Shown: positions 53,701 through 63,633, counted from the first letter of the stretch. The stretch: 64,000 bases of DNA from UMGS2069 sp900557585 (GCA_902476355.1 CABSCS010000004.1:37893-101892), one strand, 5' to 3'. Notes: generated by a model not told the origin, from the sequence alone. Numbers and translations are program-made.

Positions 53701-55149
53701 TTATACCTCTATGTCATCAAGAGAATCAAAGAGCGCGTCAAGTTGTTCTTTTGAATATTCTCTTTGCTCAAAGTTTGGTTTGTTTTTGTTTTCGACTTTT
53801 GCAAAAATGAATGAAGAGCAAAGTTTTTCGGCTTCTTCAACCGAAGAAATGTTCTTCAAATGAATCTCGCTCAAAATTCGGTTCATATATCTCATTGGGC
53901 TTGCGGTTCCTTTTGCTTTTTCAGCAACAAGCATAATAATGTCGAAGGAAAGGTTCCAGTCGGTGCTCCAAGTGTTATAAAGGTCACGGTCGGCAGAGTT
54001 CACTTTGCGAAGGCTTCCAATTGTTTCAAGAATCTTTTTAATTGCGTCATCTTTTGCAACAACGTCGCCAAGATATTGTGAAATTGCATCAGAGGAAACA
54101 AGCCCTTTTTTGAAAAATTTCAACACTGCTTCGTTCATAAGCGAAAGGCTTCGAATATCTTGTTTATAGCAATAAACGGCAAGAAGTGAAATTGTGTTTT
54201 TGTCAAATCCTTTTTGAACCCAATCTTTAATGTAAACCTCAACTGTGCTGTCAAGGTTTTGATAATAAAGCCCAAGCGTAGAAGTAACTTTCTTTGCAAT
54301 GTCATAAAGTTCTTCTTTTTCTTTTGAATAGTTTTCAATGTCCTCAATGGTGAACAATTTTTGCTCATAATATTTTGAAAGGGTTTCGTCAAGCTTGCTC
54401 ATTCCTCCTTTTTTGTTTAAAGAAGAGGCAACAAGCAAAACCACATTTTTTGTAAAACCAAAATTGTTTGTCCATTTCAAATAAAGATTTCTTTCGTCAA
54501 GGTCTGCATCACGCGAAAGCCCCAAAGCCTTCAAAACGTCTTTAACATCGCCACTTGCTTTTTCTTGTTCCAAAAACTTTTCTTCAAGAGCAGTGACACT
54601 TTTGATTCCTTCATTTTCAAAACTTTTTGCAACCGCCAAAATATATGGATAGTTGATAGATGTGCTTTTAATTTTTGTGCAATATTTAATGATCATTATC
54701 ACAGCATCTGGTTCGAAGTGGTGAAGTTCAATAAGGTTATAATATTCGTTATATTCAAGAGGGGTGATCATTCTTCCGCTTAAAATTGATTGTACTTGGT
54801 CGTTGAAATCTTTATATTTTGCTTTTGAGCGCATTTTAGAATTGCCCGAAAACTTTTTTGCAGAAAGAAATTTCACTTCAAGTGGGGTTTTATTTAAAAT
54901 TTGAACAAGTCCAAGTTCTTGCCAATATGAAAAATATTCAAAAATTTGGTCAGCAGAAAGGGACAACACTGTGCTCATGGCAGAAATGTCGTTGTCGTCA
55001 CTTTGTGGATTTGAGCAAAGATAAAGTCCATAAAGATAAACTTTAACAGCGCCGTCTGGTGCGCCTGGCAAAAACTCATTGATAAACTCATTATCAATAA
55101 TTGTGCTTGAACTGTTTCGAAGTGTTGTTGAAAAACTGCAAAGACCCAT
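53701..55149 (-). CDS. DnaD-domain replication initiation protein (DnaB-like)
   Basis: The 482-aa protein has a winged-helix N-terminus (EFINEFLPGAPDGAVKVYLY near 24) and repeated DnaD-type helical modules. Examples are the tails LYLKWTNNFGFTKNVVLLVA near 225 and DLYNTWSTDWNLSFDIIMLV near 405, each of the YxxW type that contacts DNA. Its length and place before dnaI indicate the role of Bacillus DnaB in bringing helicase and DnaI to the origin, although DnaD function is also possible. AAAGGTGGACAAAA precedes the ATG. Confidence 0.9.
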   Translation of the reverse strand: MGLCSFSTTLRNSSSTIIDNEFINEFLPGAPDGAVKVYLYGLYLCSNPQSDDNDISAMSTVLSLSADQIFEYFSYWQELGLVQILNKTPLEVKFLSAKKFSGNSKMRSKAKYKDFNDQVQSILSGRMITPLEYNEYYNLIELHHFEPDAVIMIIKYCTKIKSTSINYPYILAVAKSFENEGIKSVTALEEKFLEQEKASGDVKDVLKALGLSRDADLDERNLYLKWTNNFGFTKNVVLLVASSLNKKGGMSKLDETLSKYYEQKLFTIEDIENYSKEKEELYDIAKKVTSTLGLYYQNLDSTVEVYIKDWVQKGFDKNTISLLAVYCYKQDIRSLSLMNEAVLKFFKKGLVSSDAISQYLGDVVAKDDAIKKILETIGSLRKVNSADRDLYNTWSTDWNLSFDIIMLVAEKAKGTASPMRYMNRILSEIHLKNISSVEEAEKLCSSFIFAKVENKNKPNFEQREYSKEQLDALFDSLDDIEV

Positions 55150-55399
55150 TTTTGTCCACCTTTATATTATATATAATATAATAACACCTAAAATAAAAAA
55201 TTTCAACACTTTTAAAACACAAAAAGTTTTTTGGCAATTTTGCATGTTTTTTGAAACTTTTTGCCACTTTAAAAAGTATTGAAATTGATGTCTAAAAAAT
55301 TTGATAAAATAATAAAATTGTTTATTTTTGAAATTTTATTTGTAAAAAATGCATCAAAAATGTTCTTTTTTATACATTTGCTTTTTAATTTTAAAAATT

Positions 55400-56284
55400 T
55401 CAAAAATCAATAATGTTTCTGTCAAAGTCTGGAATCATTTCTGTTGTGGCACTGCAAATGTCTTGAACAAGTGCGTTGTCAAGTCCAAGTTTCAGAGCGT
55501 GGGCAACAACTGCTTTATATTCAAGATTGGTCAGTTGTCGGTTTATTTCTGGATATTTTTCGCATTCACCATATGGTGTGAACTGACTCATGATTGAAAC
55601 AAGAGCGTCTTTTCCAAGAATGTCACAAACTGTGTCCAAAACCTTGAAACTGTCTTTTGCACATGTCGGCAAAACAAGGTGGCGAACAACAATGCCTTTT
55701 TCAAGTTTGCCACCAGCAAAAATGTTTTCAGGAATTTGTCTTTTCATTTCTTTTAAACATGCAATTGCATTTTCTTTATAATTTGGTGCTTTGCTATATT
55801 TTTCAGCAAGACTGTTGTCATAATATTTAAAGTCGACAAGAAAAATATCAACAAGTCCTTCAAGTTTAGCAATGGTTTCTGGGCTTTCATAACCGCCACT
55901 GTTCCAAACAACAGGAACTTTTGGTTTATAGATTTTCAAAGCGTCAATAATATGTAAAGAATAGTGCGTTGGGGTGACAAGGTCAATGTTTCCGGCACCT
56001 TTTTCTTCAAGCATTTTAAAAATGTTTGCAAGTTCTTTTGGTGAAACTTGTTTTCCAGAAATTTCGTGACTGATTTTATAATTTTGGCAATAAACACAGC
56101 GAAGGTTGCATCCAGCAAAGAAAATTGCGCCTGAACCTTTGTCATTTTTGCATGTCAAAAAAGGCTCTTCGCCTTGGTGAAGCATGATTTTTGAAATGGT
56201 CATTTTGTTTGGCGCCAAACAAAAACCATGACCATTGTCACGGCTTGCATTGCATTTTCTTGGGCATATGTTGCATTTTTCCAT
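55400..56284 (-). CDS. Radical SAM protein of the pyruvate formate-lyase activase-like type
   Basis: ATG 56284 gives 294 residues (MEKCNICPRKCNASR onward). N-terminal Cys pairs (CNICPRKC) come first, then the radical SAM triad CNLRCVYCQN near residue 61 (C-x3-C-x2-C). SGGYESPETIAKLEGLVDIF near 140 is typical of the PflA-like / YfkA-type group that also precedes AmmeMemoRadiSam genes. The length fits. No Shine-Dalgarno site is seen; a TTGACA/TACTAT promoter ends 4 nt before the ATG, so the message may be leaderless. The longer frame from 56341 would overlap the promoter. The target is unknown, since no glycyl-radical enzyme is near. Confidence 0.88.
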   Translation of the reverse strand: MEKCNICPRKCNASRDNGHGFCLAPNKMTISKIMLHQGEEPFLTCKNDKGSGAIFFAGCNLRCVYCQNYKISHEISGKQVSPKELANIFKMLEEKGAGNIDLVTPTHYSLHIIDALKIYKPKVPVVWNSGGYESPETIAKLEGLVDIFLVDFKYYDNSLAEKYSKAPNYKENAIACLKEMKRQIPENIFAGGKLEKGIVVRHLVLPTCAKDSFKVLDTVCDILGKDALVSIMSQFTPYGECEKYPEINRQLTNLEYKAVVAHALKLGLDNALVQDICSATTEMIPDFDRNIIDF

Positions 56285-56288
56285 GCAG

Positions 56289-56355
56289 ATAGTATGAAAT
56301 ATGAAAAACAAAATGTCAAGAACAATTTGATTTGATATCAATTTTAGTGTAAAAT
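56289..56355. promoter_or_regulatory. Divergent promoters of two leaderless genes
   Basis: Plus strand: TTGATT (56327-56332), 17-bp spacer, TAAAAT (56350-56355), then 6 nt to ATG 56362. Minus strand: TTGACA (56319-56314), 19-bp spacer, TACTAT (56294-56289), then 4 nt to ATG 56284. Neither gene has a ribosome site. Confidence 0.65.
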
Positions 56356-56361
56356 AGAGTC

Positions 56362-57081
56362 ATGGAAATAAAAACAAAAGCAGACTATGATGCATTTTTG
56401 CGAACACTTGAAGAACTTTGTTCGGGCGAAGATTTCATAAAGTTTCAAACAAAAATAGTAAACACTAAAAAACAAATAATTGGCGTTAAAAGTCCACAAA
56501 TCAGACAACTTGCAAAAGATATTTTCAAAAGCAATCATGTTGGGCTTTTCAAATATGGAAACAATAACGTTTTTGAAGAAGTTCTTGTGAAAGGCCTTGT
56601 AATTGGAATGACAAAAGAAGTTGATTTTGCGCTTGACCAACTAAACAGGCTTGTTTTGTGTTTTGACACTTGGGCAGAAACTGATATGATTTGTGCAAAC
56701 TTTGCATTTTTTAAAGGAAATGAGGAAAGGTTGTTTGAATATTTTTCTGAACTTTTGAAAAGTGAAAAAGAGTTTGTTTGCAGGTTCGGTGTTGTCTGTT
56801 TGATGAAATATTTTCTTAATGAAAACAATATTGAACGCACTTTTAAAGCGCTTGATAGCGTAAATTGCGATAAATATTATGTAAACATGGCAATTTCGTG
56901 GCTGGTTTGCGAAGCTCTTGCAAAAGATCCGCAAAATGCAGTAAAAAATATGCAAAAAATTATAAAAAATCATCATTTTAATTCATTTATAATAAATAAA
57001 TCCATTCAAAAATGCTGTGATAGTTATCGTTTTAGTGCAGAAATAAAAAATAATCTTAAAGAGTTGAAAATAAAATGTTAG
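56362..57081 (+). CDS. AlkD-like DNA alkylation repair protein
   Basis: The 239-aa product is an all-helical HEAT-like protein. It has IIGVKSPQIRQLAKDIFKSN near residue 39, NNNVFEEVLVKGLVIG near 70, and CFDTWAETDMICANFAFFKG near 98. These match the AlkD family, in which Trp/Asp of DTWA-type motifs excise alkylated bases by glycosylase action without base flipping. It ends KIKC. The promoter places the transcript start at the ATG. The last 7 bases overlap the start of rlmD, so the two are co-translated. Confidence 0.88.
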   Translation: MEIKTKADYDAFLRTLEELCSGEDFIKFQTKIVNTKKQIIGVKSPQIRQLAKDIFKSNHVGLFKYGNNNVFEEVLVKGLVIGMTKEVDFALDQLNRLVLCFDTWAETDMICANFAFFKGNEERLFEYFSELLKSEKEFVCRFGVVCLMKYFLNENNIERTFKALDSVNCDKYYVNMAISWLVCEALAKDPQNAVKNMQKIIKNHHFNSFIINKSIQKCCDSYRFSAEIKNNLKELKIKC

Positions 57082-58403
57082 AAAAAAATCAAGAACTAGA
57101 AGTTGAAATTTGCGCATATGCAAGTGAAGGACAGGGCATTGCTCGTGTTGATGGCTTTGTTGTGTTTGTCCCATTTGCAATTGTCGGTGAAAAAGTAAAA
57201 ATTCACATTATCAAAGTTACAAAATCCTTTGCAGTTGGAAAAATTTTGGAAGTTGTTGAACCTTCAAAAGAAAGAGTTAAGCCAAAGTGCAAACACTTTT
57301 ATAAATGTGGGGGATGTTCGCTTCAACACATGTCATATGCTTGTCAACTAGAATTTAAAAAGCAAATTGTTCAAGATGCATTGCAAAAACTTGGCGGATT
57401 TGAAAATGTGAATGTTGAAGATGTTGTTTCTTCTGATAAAATGTTTAAATATCGAAACAAATCTGCGTTTCCACTTTGCGTTGACGAAAACGGAAAACTT
57501 CGTGTTTGCATGTATAAAGGAATGAGCCACAATGCAATCTATATTGATGAATGTCCAATTACGAATGATACAAACATGAAAATTGCTTTTGAGTTTCAAA
57601 AGATTGCAAATGAGTTTTTCAATAGTTTGAAAAAAGATTTCGTTCACCTTGTAATTCGAACAATTGAGAACAAAAGTCTTGTTACCGTTGTAACGAGAAA
57701 GCATATAAAAAACGCAAAAGTAATGTTTGAAGCGTTGAAAAATCAACTTTCTTTGTCAGAAAACGACTTTGGATTGTTTGAGTGCATAAAAAAGACTGAC
57801 AACAACGTGATTCTTGATGGTGAAATTTCGCATCTGTTTGGGCTTGAAAGCATTGATTTTGATATTCTCGGAATCAAAGCCAGCGTTTCGCCAATGAGTT
57901 TCTTTCAGGTTAACCTTGACATTATGAAAAAAATATATAAGCAGGTAAACCAACTTGTTTCGGGAGAAATTGTTGTTGATGCATACAGTGGTGCAGGGCT
58001 TATGTCTGCAATTCTTGCAAAAAGTGCAAAAATGGTATATGGCATTGAAATTGTGAAAGAGGCAACGGTTGATGCAAACCGTCTTGCGAAACTGAATGGA
58101 ATCAAAAATCTTGTGAACATCAATGGAGACACAAGCGCTGTGCTTCCAAACCTTCAAAAAGAAATTGGAAAATATGCTCTTGTTTTGGATCCTCCAAGAA
58201 AGGGTATAGACGAAAGTGTTGCAAAAACAATTTGCGAAAATAAACCAACTTCAATTGTATATGTGTCTTGCAATCCTGCAACTCTTGCAAGAGACTTGAA
58301 AATGATTTGTTCTGGTGGCTATGAAATTTGCAATGTTCAGCCATATGACATGTTTCCACAAACTACACATATCGAAACCGTTGTAAGTTTGAAAAGAGTT
58401 TAA
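57075..58403 (+). CDS. rlmD: 23S rRNA (uracil-5-)methyltransferase RlmD-type
   Basis: The 442-aa product has a TRAM domain (residues 1-60, YASEGQGIARVDGFVVFVPF) and the iron-sulfur cluster motif CKHFYKCGGCSLQHM near 72 with a further Cys in DECPI near 162. The SAM site DAYSGAGLMS is near 302, DPPRKG near 371, and the nucleophile Cys in SCNPATLARD near 398. This is the RumA/TrmA family that methylates U at C5. The 4Fe-4S motif favours rRNA targets (RlmD or RlmCD). Starts inside the end of the AlkD-like gene. Confidence 0.94.
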   Translation: MLEKNQELEVEICAYASEGQGIARVDGFVVFVPFAIVGEKVKIHIIKVTKSFAVGKILEVVEPSKERVKPKCKHFYKCGGCSLQHMSYACQLEFKKQIVQDALQKLGGFENVNVEDVVSSDKMFKYRNKSAFPLCVDENGKLRVCMYKGMSHNAIYIDECPITNDTNMKIAFEFQKIANEFFNSLKKDFVHLVIRTIENKSLVTVVTRKHIKNAKVMFEALKNQLSLSENDFGLFECIKKTDNNVILDGEISHLFGLESIDFDILGIKASVSPMSFFQVNLDIMKKIYKQVNQLVSGEIVVDAYSGAGLMSAILAKSAKMVYGIEIVKEATVDANRLAKLNGIKNLVNINGDTSAVLPNLQKEIGKYALVLDPPRKGIDESVAKTICENKPTSIVYVSCNPATLARDLKMICSGGYEICNVQPYDMFPQTTHIETVVSLKRV

Positions 58404-58552
58404 TACGATATTTTGCCTAAAATTTATTAAATATGCGTCAATTCTTACATTATAAAACATAATTTTGCACTTTTTACATAAAAAAAATATTTATAAATTT
58501 GATTTTGAAAAATAAAATCAATATGATATAATAAGTTCAGGAGAAAAATAAT

Positions 58553-58891
58553 ATGAAAGTTTTAACAATTTGCGGGAGCATGAAATTTGAAAATCAAATG
58601 CACGAGATTTCAAGCAAACTTGAAGCCGAACAAGGCATTTGTGTTTTAAGCCCAATCAAATATGAAAAGAAACATAAAGATGACATCACCGAACTTGAAA
58701 ACATTTTTGCGTGCCACATGAAAAAGATTGAACTTTCAGATGGTATCTATGTTTTGAATATTGATGGCTATGTTGGAGAATCAACAAAAAGCCAAATTTC
58801 CTATGCTAAAAAACTTAGAAAAGAAATCATCTATCATGTTCCACTTGAAGGCAAAACCAAAGTGAGCAAAAAAATCAAAAAAGTGAAATAA
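58553..58891 (+). CDS. Nucleoside 2-deoxyribosyltransferase-like protein
   Basis: The 112-aa product starts LTICGSMKFENQMHEISSKL. It ends with the characteristic YVLNIDGYVGESTKSQISYAKKLRKEII. That is the fold pattern of small nucleoside 2-deoxyribosyltransferase or DUF4406-like proteins (GS-M-x-F at the N-terminus, NxDGYxGxSTxxEI at the C-terminus; here the Glu is Gln). It may act on nucleotides, but the catalytic residue assignment is uncertain. A TGATATAAT box at 58524 and AGGAGAAAAATA precede the ATG. Confidence 0.82.
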   Translation: MKVLTICGSMKFENQMHEISSKLEAEQGICVLSPIKYEKKHKDDITELENIFACHMKKIELSDGIYVLNIDGYVGESTKSQISYAKKLRKEIIYHVPLEGKTKVSKKIKKVK

Positions 58892-58892
58892 A

Positions 58893-58918
58893 CAAAAAGA
58901 CAGTTTTCCTGTCTTTTT
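58893..58918 (+). terminator. Terminator before the CRISPR-Cas operon
   Basis: Stem AAAAGACAG / CTGTCTTTT with loop TTTTC, then T-tract. Confidence 0.88.
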
Positions 58919-59055
58919 TTTATGCATAAAAAATATCAATTGATATAATCACATAAGTTGAACGATTTTGTAAAATTTTTAAAATTATCAAAATTGGTTG
59001 GTGAAAATAAAACAAGTGTGATATGATATATTAAACAAAAGAGAAGGAGAACACC

Positions 59056-62000
59056 ATGCAATATAGAATTGGTCTTGACATTGGAATTGGAAGCGTCGGC
59101 TATGCGGTTTTGGAAAATGACCCGGTAACCGAAGAGCCAGTAAGAATTGTGAAACTTGGGGTTAGAACTTTTAACCCAAATGAAGTTCCAAAAACAGGTG
59201 AAAGCGTTGCAAAGAACCGAAGAGAAAAAAGAGGAATCAGAAGAAGACAAAGAAGAAAACATTTCAGAATGAAAAGGGTGAAATCTTTAATTTCACGTTT
59301 TCTTGGCGTTGATTTTGAAAAAGCAAATCAAAACTTGCTGAACGAAGATGTATATTTTCTTCGTGCAAAGGCTCTTGATGAGAAAATTTCAAACGAGGAA
59401 CTTTCAAAAGTTATTCTTCACATTTTGAAACGTCGTGGATTTAGAAGCAATCGCATTCATTCTACTGACAAAGAAGAAGGAAAACTTAAAACTGCAATTT
59501 CAGAAAATGAAGAAAGAATGAACAAGGGCGGATATCGCACAATCGGTGAAATGCTTTATAAAGATGAGGCATATAAAGTTGAGTGTTGTGGAAAACTTGT
59601 TTATAATGTTCGAAATCATGGTGGAGATTATCGAAATTGTTTTTCACGCGCAACGCTTGCAAATGAACTTCAAATCATCCTTGAAAAACAAAAAGAACTT
59701 GGAAACGAAAAAATAACAGATGAGTTTATTGAAAAAGTTGTTTATATTTTTGAAAAGCAAAGAAATTTTGATGAGGGTCCAGGCGCGCAAAGTCCATATC
59801 ATTTTGATGAATATGAGGTTGGAAATTGCACATTTATTCCAACAGAAAAACGTGCACCAAAAGCAAGTTACACATTTGAACTTTTCAATGCTTTGTCAAA
59901 AATAAACAATCTCAAAATTGGTGCAGAATTTTTGACACAAGAGCAAAGAAAAGAACTTTATGATGTGGTGCAAACAAAGCCAGAACTAAAATTTAAACAA
60001 ATAAGAAAAATGTTTAGTGTTCCAAATGACAAACTTTTTAACCTTTGCAACTATAAACGAAGCAAAAAAGAACAAGACATTTCAGATGATGAACTTATTG
60101 AGAAATGCGAAAACAAAGTTTTTGTTTCAATGAAAAGAAGTTATGACATTCGAAAAGCGCTTGGAGATGTTGAAAATTTTGATGCTGATTTTGTTGACGC
60201 AATTGCCCTTATGTGCTCAATGTGTAAAAGTGATGAAAAGGTTGACAAATATATTGCAGAAAAGAATTTCGCTTTGTCTGCCGACCAAATTGATAAGATT
60301 AAAGCCCTTTCAGGAATTGAAAAATTTGGCTCACTTTCAATCAAAGCAATGAAAAAGATTATTCCTTTTTTATATGATGGGGAAAGATATGATATTGCTT
60401 GCAAACATGCGGGATTTGATGACGCAAGTTTTGAGCACGAAAAAACAAAATATCTTAAAGGAAAATGTGTTGAAGAAGCCCTTTCAGATGTAACAAACAA
60501 TGTTGTAAAAAGAGCGGTGAATCAATCGCTTCGTGTTTTGAATAAGATTATCGAAATTTATGGTTCGCCTCAATTTGTAAATATTGAACTTGCAAGAGAC
60601 ATTGCAAAAAATTCACAAGATAGAAGAACAATTGAACAAAACCAAATGGGCAATGCTGAAAATAATCAACGCATATATGACACAATCAAAAGTGAATTTG
60701 GTGTTAAAAGCCCAAGTGGCCAAGACATTTTGAAATATAGATTATATCAAGAGCAAAACAGCAAATGTATGTATTCTGGAAAAGAAATTGAGTTCGCAAG
60801 ATTGTTTGAACCAAACTATGTGCAAATTGACCATATTTTGCCTATCAGCCGAAGCATGAATGACAGTTTCAGCAATAAAGTTCTTGTGCTTTCAAAAGAA
60901 AACCAAGACAAGGGAAATCGTACTCCTTTCGAATATTTTGGAAAGGATGAAAAAAGATGGAATGAGTTCAAAGCAAGAGTTTCACTTTTGAAAAATGTTG
61001 ATAAAAAGCGTTTCCTTTTAAAAGAAAAGTTCACCGAAGAAGAATCGGCAGAGTTTATCTCGCGAAATCTTAATGACACAAGATACATGTCAAAATTGCT
61101 TTTAAATATGATGCAAAAAAATCTTTTAATGGCACCATCAAAAATAAATGAAGGCACAAAATCTAGAAAGAATATTAAAAGCGTGAGTGGTTCAATTACA
61201 AGTTATCTCAGAAAATGTTGGGGAATCAACAAAATCCGTGAAGATGGCGACATTCACCATGCAATTGATGCAACAATAATTGCGTGTGCTGGTGATTCAG
61301 AAGTTCAAAAAATTACAAAGTTCAACAAAAGAAAAGAATTGTTTGTTTCTCGTGATGACAAGTTTATAAATGTTGTTACTGGCGAAGTTATGTCTGCTTC
61401 GGAGCGAGAAGAATATGAAAACCAAAAACTCGATGTGTTGAAAGATCGCTTGCCACAACCATATGAATGGTTCAAAAAAGAGTTGGAAATTCGCGCAAAG
61501 GTTTGCTATACAAATTTTGAGTTTTCTGATGAAGAAAAAATGCAACTTGCAAAAATGAACTATTCAGAAGAAGAAATTGCGCAAGCAAAACCAGTATTCA
61601 TCAGCCGAATGAAAACGGTGAAAGAAACTGGCGCAATCCACAAAGACACAATAATGAGCACAAGAGAGTTCAAAGAAACCGGAAATCTTATAAAATCTGT
61701 ATCGGTTCAAAAACTCAAACTTTGTAACATTCCAGAGGAGTTTGAACTTGCTGGCGATAAATATCCAGAATGCTCAATCGAGAATTATTATAGACCAACT
61801 GATGACAGGCTGTTATATCTCAAACTGAAAAATTATCTGAAAGAAGATGGAAAAATTCCAGATGTGGTATATAAGCCAAGAAAAGATGGTTCAAATGGCC
61901 CTATTGTTCGAAAGGTTAAAGCCTATGAAAAGGCATCAAGTTATATCCCAGTTTCAAGGGGCGGAGCCGCAAACGATGCAATGTATCGCGTTGATGTTTT

Positions 62001-62424
62001 TGAAAAGAATAACAAATATTATTTGTGTCCAATTTATTATGCCGATGTCTATGCTCATAAATTGCCAAACAAAGTAATTGTAAGAGATAGACCTTGGGAA
62101 ACAATTGATAATTCGTTCAAGTTTAAATTTAGTTTGTATCAAAACGATTTGGTGAGAGTGGAAAGCAGCAGTAAAGATATTGTTTTGAAAAAGAAAAACA
62201 AAAATGAAAATTCAAATAAACCCGATGAAATAGAAAATAGTGAATATATGCTCTATTATAATTCCACAGGTATATCAACAGCAAGTATCACGCTTTTAAC
62301 TCATGACAATTGCTATATTATAAACAGTTGCGGTGTAAAAACATTGAAAAAGTTTGAAAAACTTTATGTTGATATTCTTGGAAATGTATACAATGCACCA
62401 AAAGAAAAAAGGAAACCGATTTAA
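59056..62424 (+). CDS. cas9: CRISPR-associated endonuclease Cas9, type II-C
   Basis: The 1122-aa protein carries all nuclease parts. RuvC-I is IGLDIGIGSVGYA (Asp8) and the Arg-rich bridge helix NRREKRGIRRRQRRKHFR is near 55. RuvC-II NIELARD is near 507, HNH VQIDHILPISRSM is near 590 (His 592), and RuvC-III HHAIDATIIACAG is near 734. The length is near that of other II-C Cas9 (about 1000-1100). AAGGAG lies before the ATG, and an extended -10 box TGATATGAT is at 59019-59027. cas1 overlaps its stop by one base. No cas4 or csn2 is present, so type II-C. It is guided by crRNA and tracrRNA to cut both DNA strands. Confidence 0.98.
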   Translation: MQYRIGLDIGIGSVGYAVLENDPVTEEPVRIVKLGVRTFNPNEVPKTGESVAKNRREKRGIRRRQRRKHFRMKRVKSLISRFLGVDFEKANQNLLNEDVYFLRAKALDEKISNEELSKVILHILKRRGFRSNRIHSTDKEEGKLKTAISENEERMNKGGYRTIGEMLYKDEAYKVECCGKLVYNVRNHGGDYRNCFSRATLANELQIILEKQKELGNEKITDEFIEKVVYIFEKQRNFDEGPGAQSPYHFDEYEVGNCTFIPTEKRAPKASYTFELFNALSKINNLKIGAEFLTQEQRKELYDVVQTKPELKFKQIRKMFSVPNDKLFNLCNYKRSKKEQDISDDELIEKCENKVFVSMKRSYDIRKALGDVENFDADFVDAIALMCSMCKSDEKVDKYIAEKNFALSADQIDKIKALSGIEKFGSLSIKAMKKIIPFLYDGERYDIACKHAGFDDASFEHEKTKYLKGKCVEEALSDVTNNVVKRAVNQSLRVLNKIIEIYGSPQFVNIELARDIAKNSQDRRTIEQNQMGNAENNQRIYDTIKSEFGVKSPSGQDILKYRLYQEQNSKCMYSGKEIEFARLFEPNYVQIDHILPISRSMNDSFSNKVLVLSKENQDKGNRTPFEYFGKDEKRWNEFKARVSLLKNVDKKRFLLKEKFTEEESAEFISRNLNDTRYMSKLLLNMMQKNLLMAPSKINEGTKSRKNIKSVSGSITSYLRKCWGINKIREDGDIHHAIDATIIACAGDSEVQKITKFNKRKELFVSRDDKFINVVTGEVMSASEREEYENQKLDVLKDRLPQPYEWFKKELEIRAKVCYTNFEFSDEEKMQLAKMNYSEEEIAQAKPVFISRMKTVKETGAIHKDTIMSTREFKETGNLIKSVSVQKLKLCNIPEEFELAGDKYPECSIENYYRPTDDRLLYLKLKNYLKEDGKIPDVVYKPRKDGSNGPIVRKVKAYEKASSYIPVSRGGAANDAMYRVDVFEKNNKYYLCPIYYADVYAHKLPNKVIVRDRPWETIDNSFKFKFSLYQNDLVRVESSSKDIVLKKKNKNENSNKPDEIENSEYMLYYNSTGISTASITLLTHDNCYIINSCGVKTLKKFEKLYVDILGNVYNAPKEKRKPI

Positions 62425-63320
62425 TGGGATATATAAACATTTTCGTTTCGAAGGATGCATATTTGTTTGTTAAAAACGAACAACTTTTTCTTAAAAATAA
62501 AGATAAACAGATTGATTATCCACTTGAAGACATTAACAGTATCATGATTGAAAATTTAGAAACAACAATTTCAACATATGCTTTGTCTAAATTTGCGCAA
62601 AACGGCATATTGACATTTGTTTGCAACAAAAATCATTTGCCATGTGGAGTTATTTTGCCATATTGCGAGCATTATCAAACATTAAGTGTTCATAACTTTC
62701 AGACTGCGGTTTCAAAGCCTTTAAACAAACAACTTTGGCAATCAATAATAAAAAACAAAATCAAAAACCAAAATGAAGTTTTAAATATTTGTGGAAAATA
62801 TGACAAACTTTTAGATTTTTATCAAACAGTTACAAGTGGTGATGGAACCAACAATGAGGCAAAAGCCAGTCTTCGCTATTTTAAAGAATTGTTTGGAAAG
62901 AATTTTGTTCGTCGAGACGACTCAAATGATATAAACGCTTTTTTAAACTATGGATATTCAATAGTTCGAGGCTTTGTTGCAAGGAGTGTTGTTGTTCATG
63001 GTTTAACACCATTTCTGGGAATATTCCATTCAAATGGATTCAATCAGTTTAATTTGGCTGATGATTTGATAGAAGTTTTTCGTCCTGTTGTTGATTTGTT
63101 TGTAAAAATATATTTATCTGACGAAAAAACGCTTTCAAGCGACGTGAAAGCAAAAATATATAACCTTGTAAATGTTGATGTTTTAATAGATGGCCAAAAA
63201 CAACCCTTGTCATATGCAATTGATATGCTTGTTCAGAGTTATGTAAGAAGTATCAAAGAAAACAAAAATGTTTTGAAAAATATAGATATATGTGGTTTAG
63301 AAATTCACGAATATGAGTAG
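62424..63320 (+). CDS. cas1: CRISPR integrase Cas1
   Basis: The 298-aa product has the Cas1 order: a beta-rich N-terminus (YINIFVSKDAYLFVKNEQLF) and NNEAKASLRYFKELFG with the catalytic Glu near 147. VVHGLTPFLGIFHS carries the catalytic His near 205, and FNLADDLIEVFRP has the acid near 217. It starts at the A of the cas9 stop (TAATG) and overlaps cas2 by 8 nt. With Cas2 it integrates new spacers. Confidence 0.98.
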   Translation: MGYINIFVSKDAYLFVKNEQLFLKNKDKQIDYPLEDINSIMIENLETTISTYALSKFAQNGILTFVCNKNHLPCGVILPYCEHYQTLSVHNFQTAVSKPLNKQLWQSIIKNKIKNQNEVLNICGKYDKLLDFYQTVTSGDGTNNEAKASLRYFKELFGKNFVRRDDSNDINAFLNYGYSIVRGFVARSVVVHGLTPFLGIFHSNGFNQFNLADDLIEVFRPVVDLFVKIYLSDEKTLSSDVKAKIYNLVNVDVLIDGQKQPLSYAIDMLVQSYVRSIKENKNVLKNIDICGLEIHEYE

Positions 63321-63633
63321 ATTTATGAGAATTTTAGTGTTTTTTGATTTGCCTGTCAAAAGCAAAAAGGAAAGAAGAGAAGCAACTCAATTTCGAAACT
63401 TTCTTATAAAAGATGGGTTCTATATGATTCAGTTTAGTTTATATGGAAGAATTTGCAATACGCTTGAATCTGCAAGACTTCATGAAGACCGAGTTTCTGT
63501 CAAAGTTCCTGTGAAAGGTGCTGTTCGTTCTTTGATTGTAACTGAAAAACAATATTCATCCATGCGAATTTTGATTAGTGACATTAAACATAAAGAGAAA
63601 AAGATAAATTCTCAACAACTTTCATTTTTCTAA
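63313..63633 (+). CDS. cas2: CRISPR adaptation protein Cas2
   Basis: The 106-aa product has the ferredoxin-like Cas2 fold with MRILVFFDLPVKSKKERREA (Asp near 12) and FSLYGRICNTLESAR. It bridges the Cas1 dimers in the integration complex. Translation could also begin at the Met at 63325 (MRIL). It ends NSQQLSFF; QLSFF resembles a sliding-clamp-binding peptide, a tail seen in various Cas2 proteins. Confidence 0.97.
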   Translation: MSRFMRILVFFDLPVKSKKERREATQFRNFLIKDGFYMIQFSLYGRICNTLESARLHEDRVSVKVPVKGAVRSLIVTEKQYSSMRILISDIKHKEKKINSQQLSFF

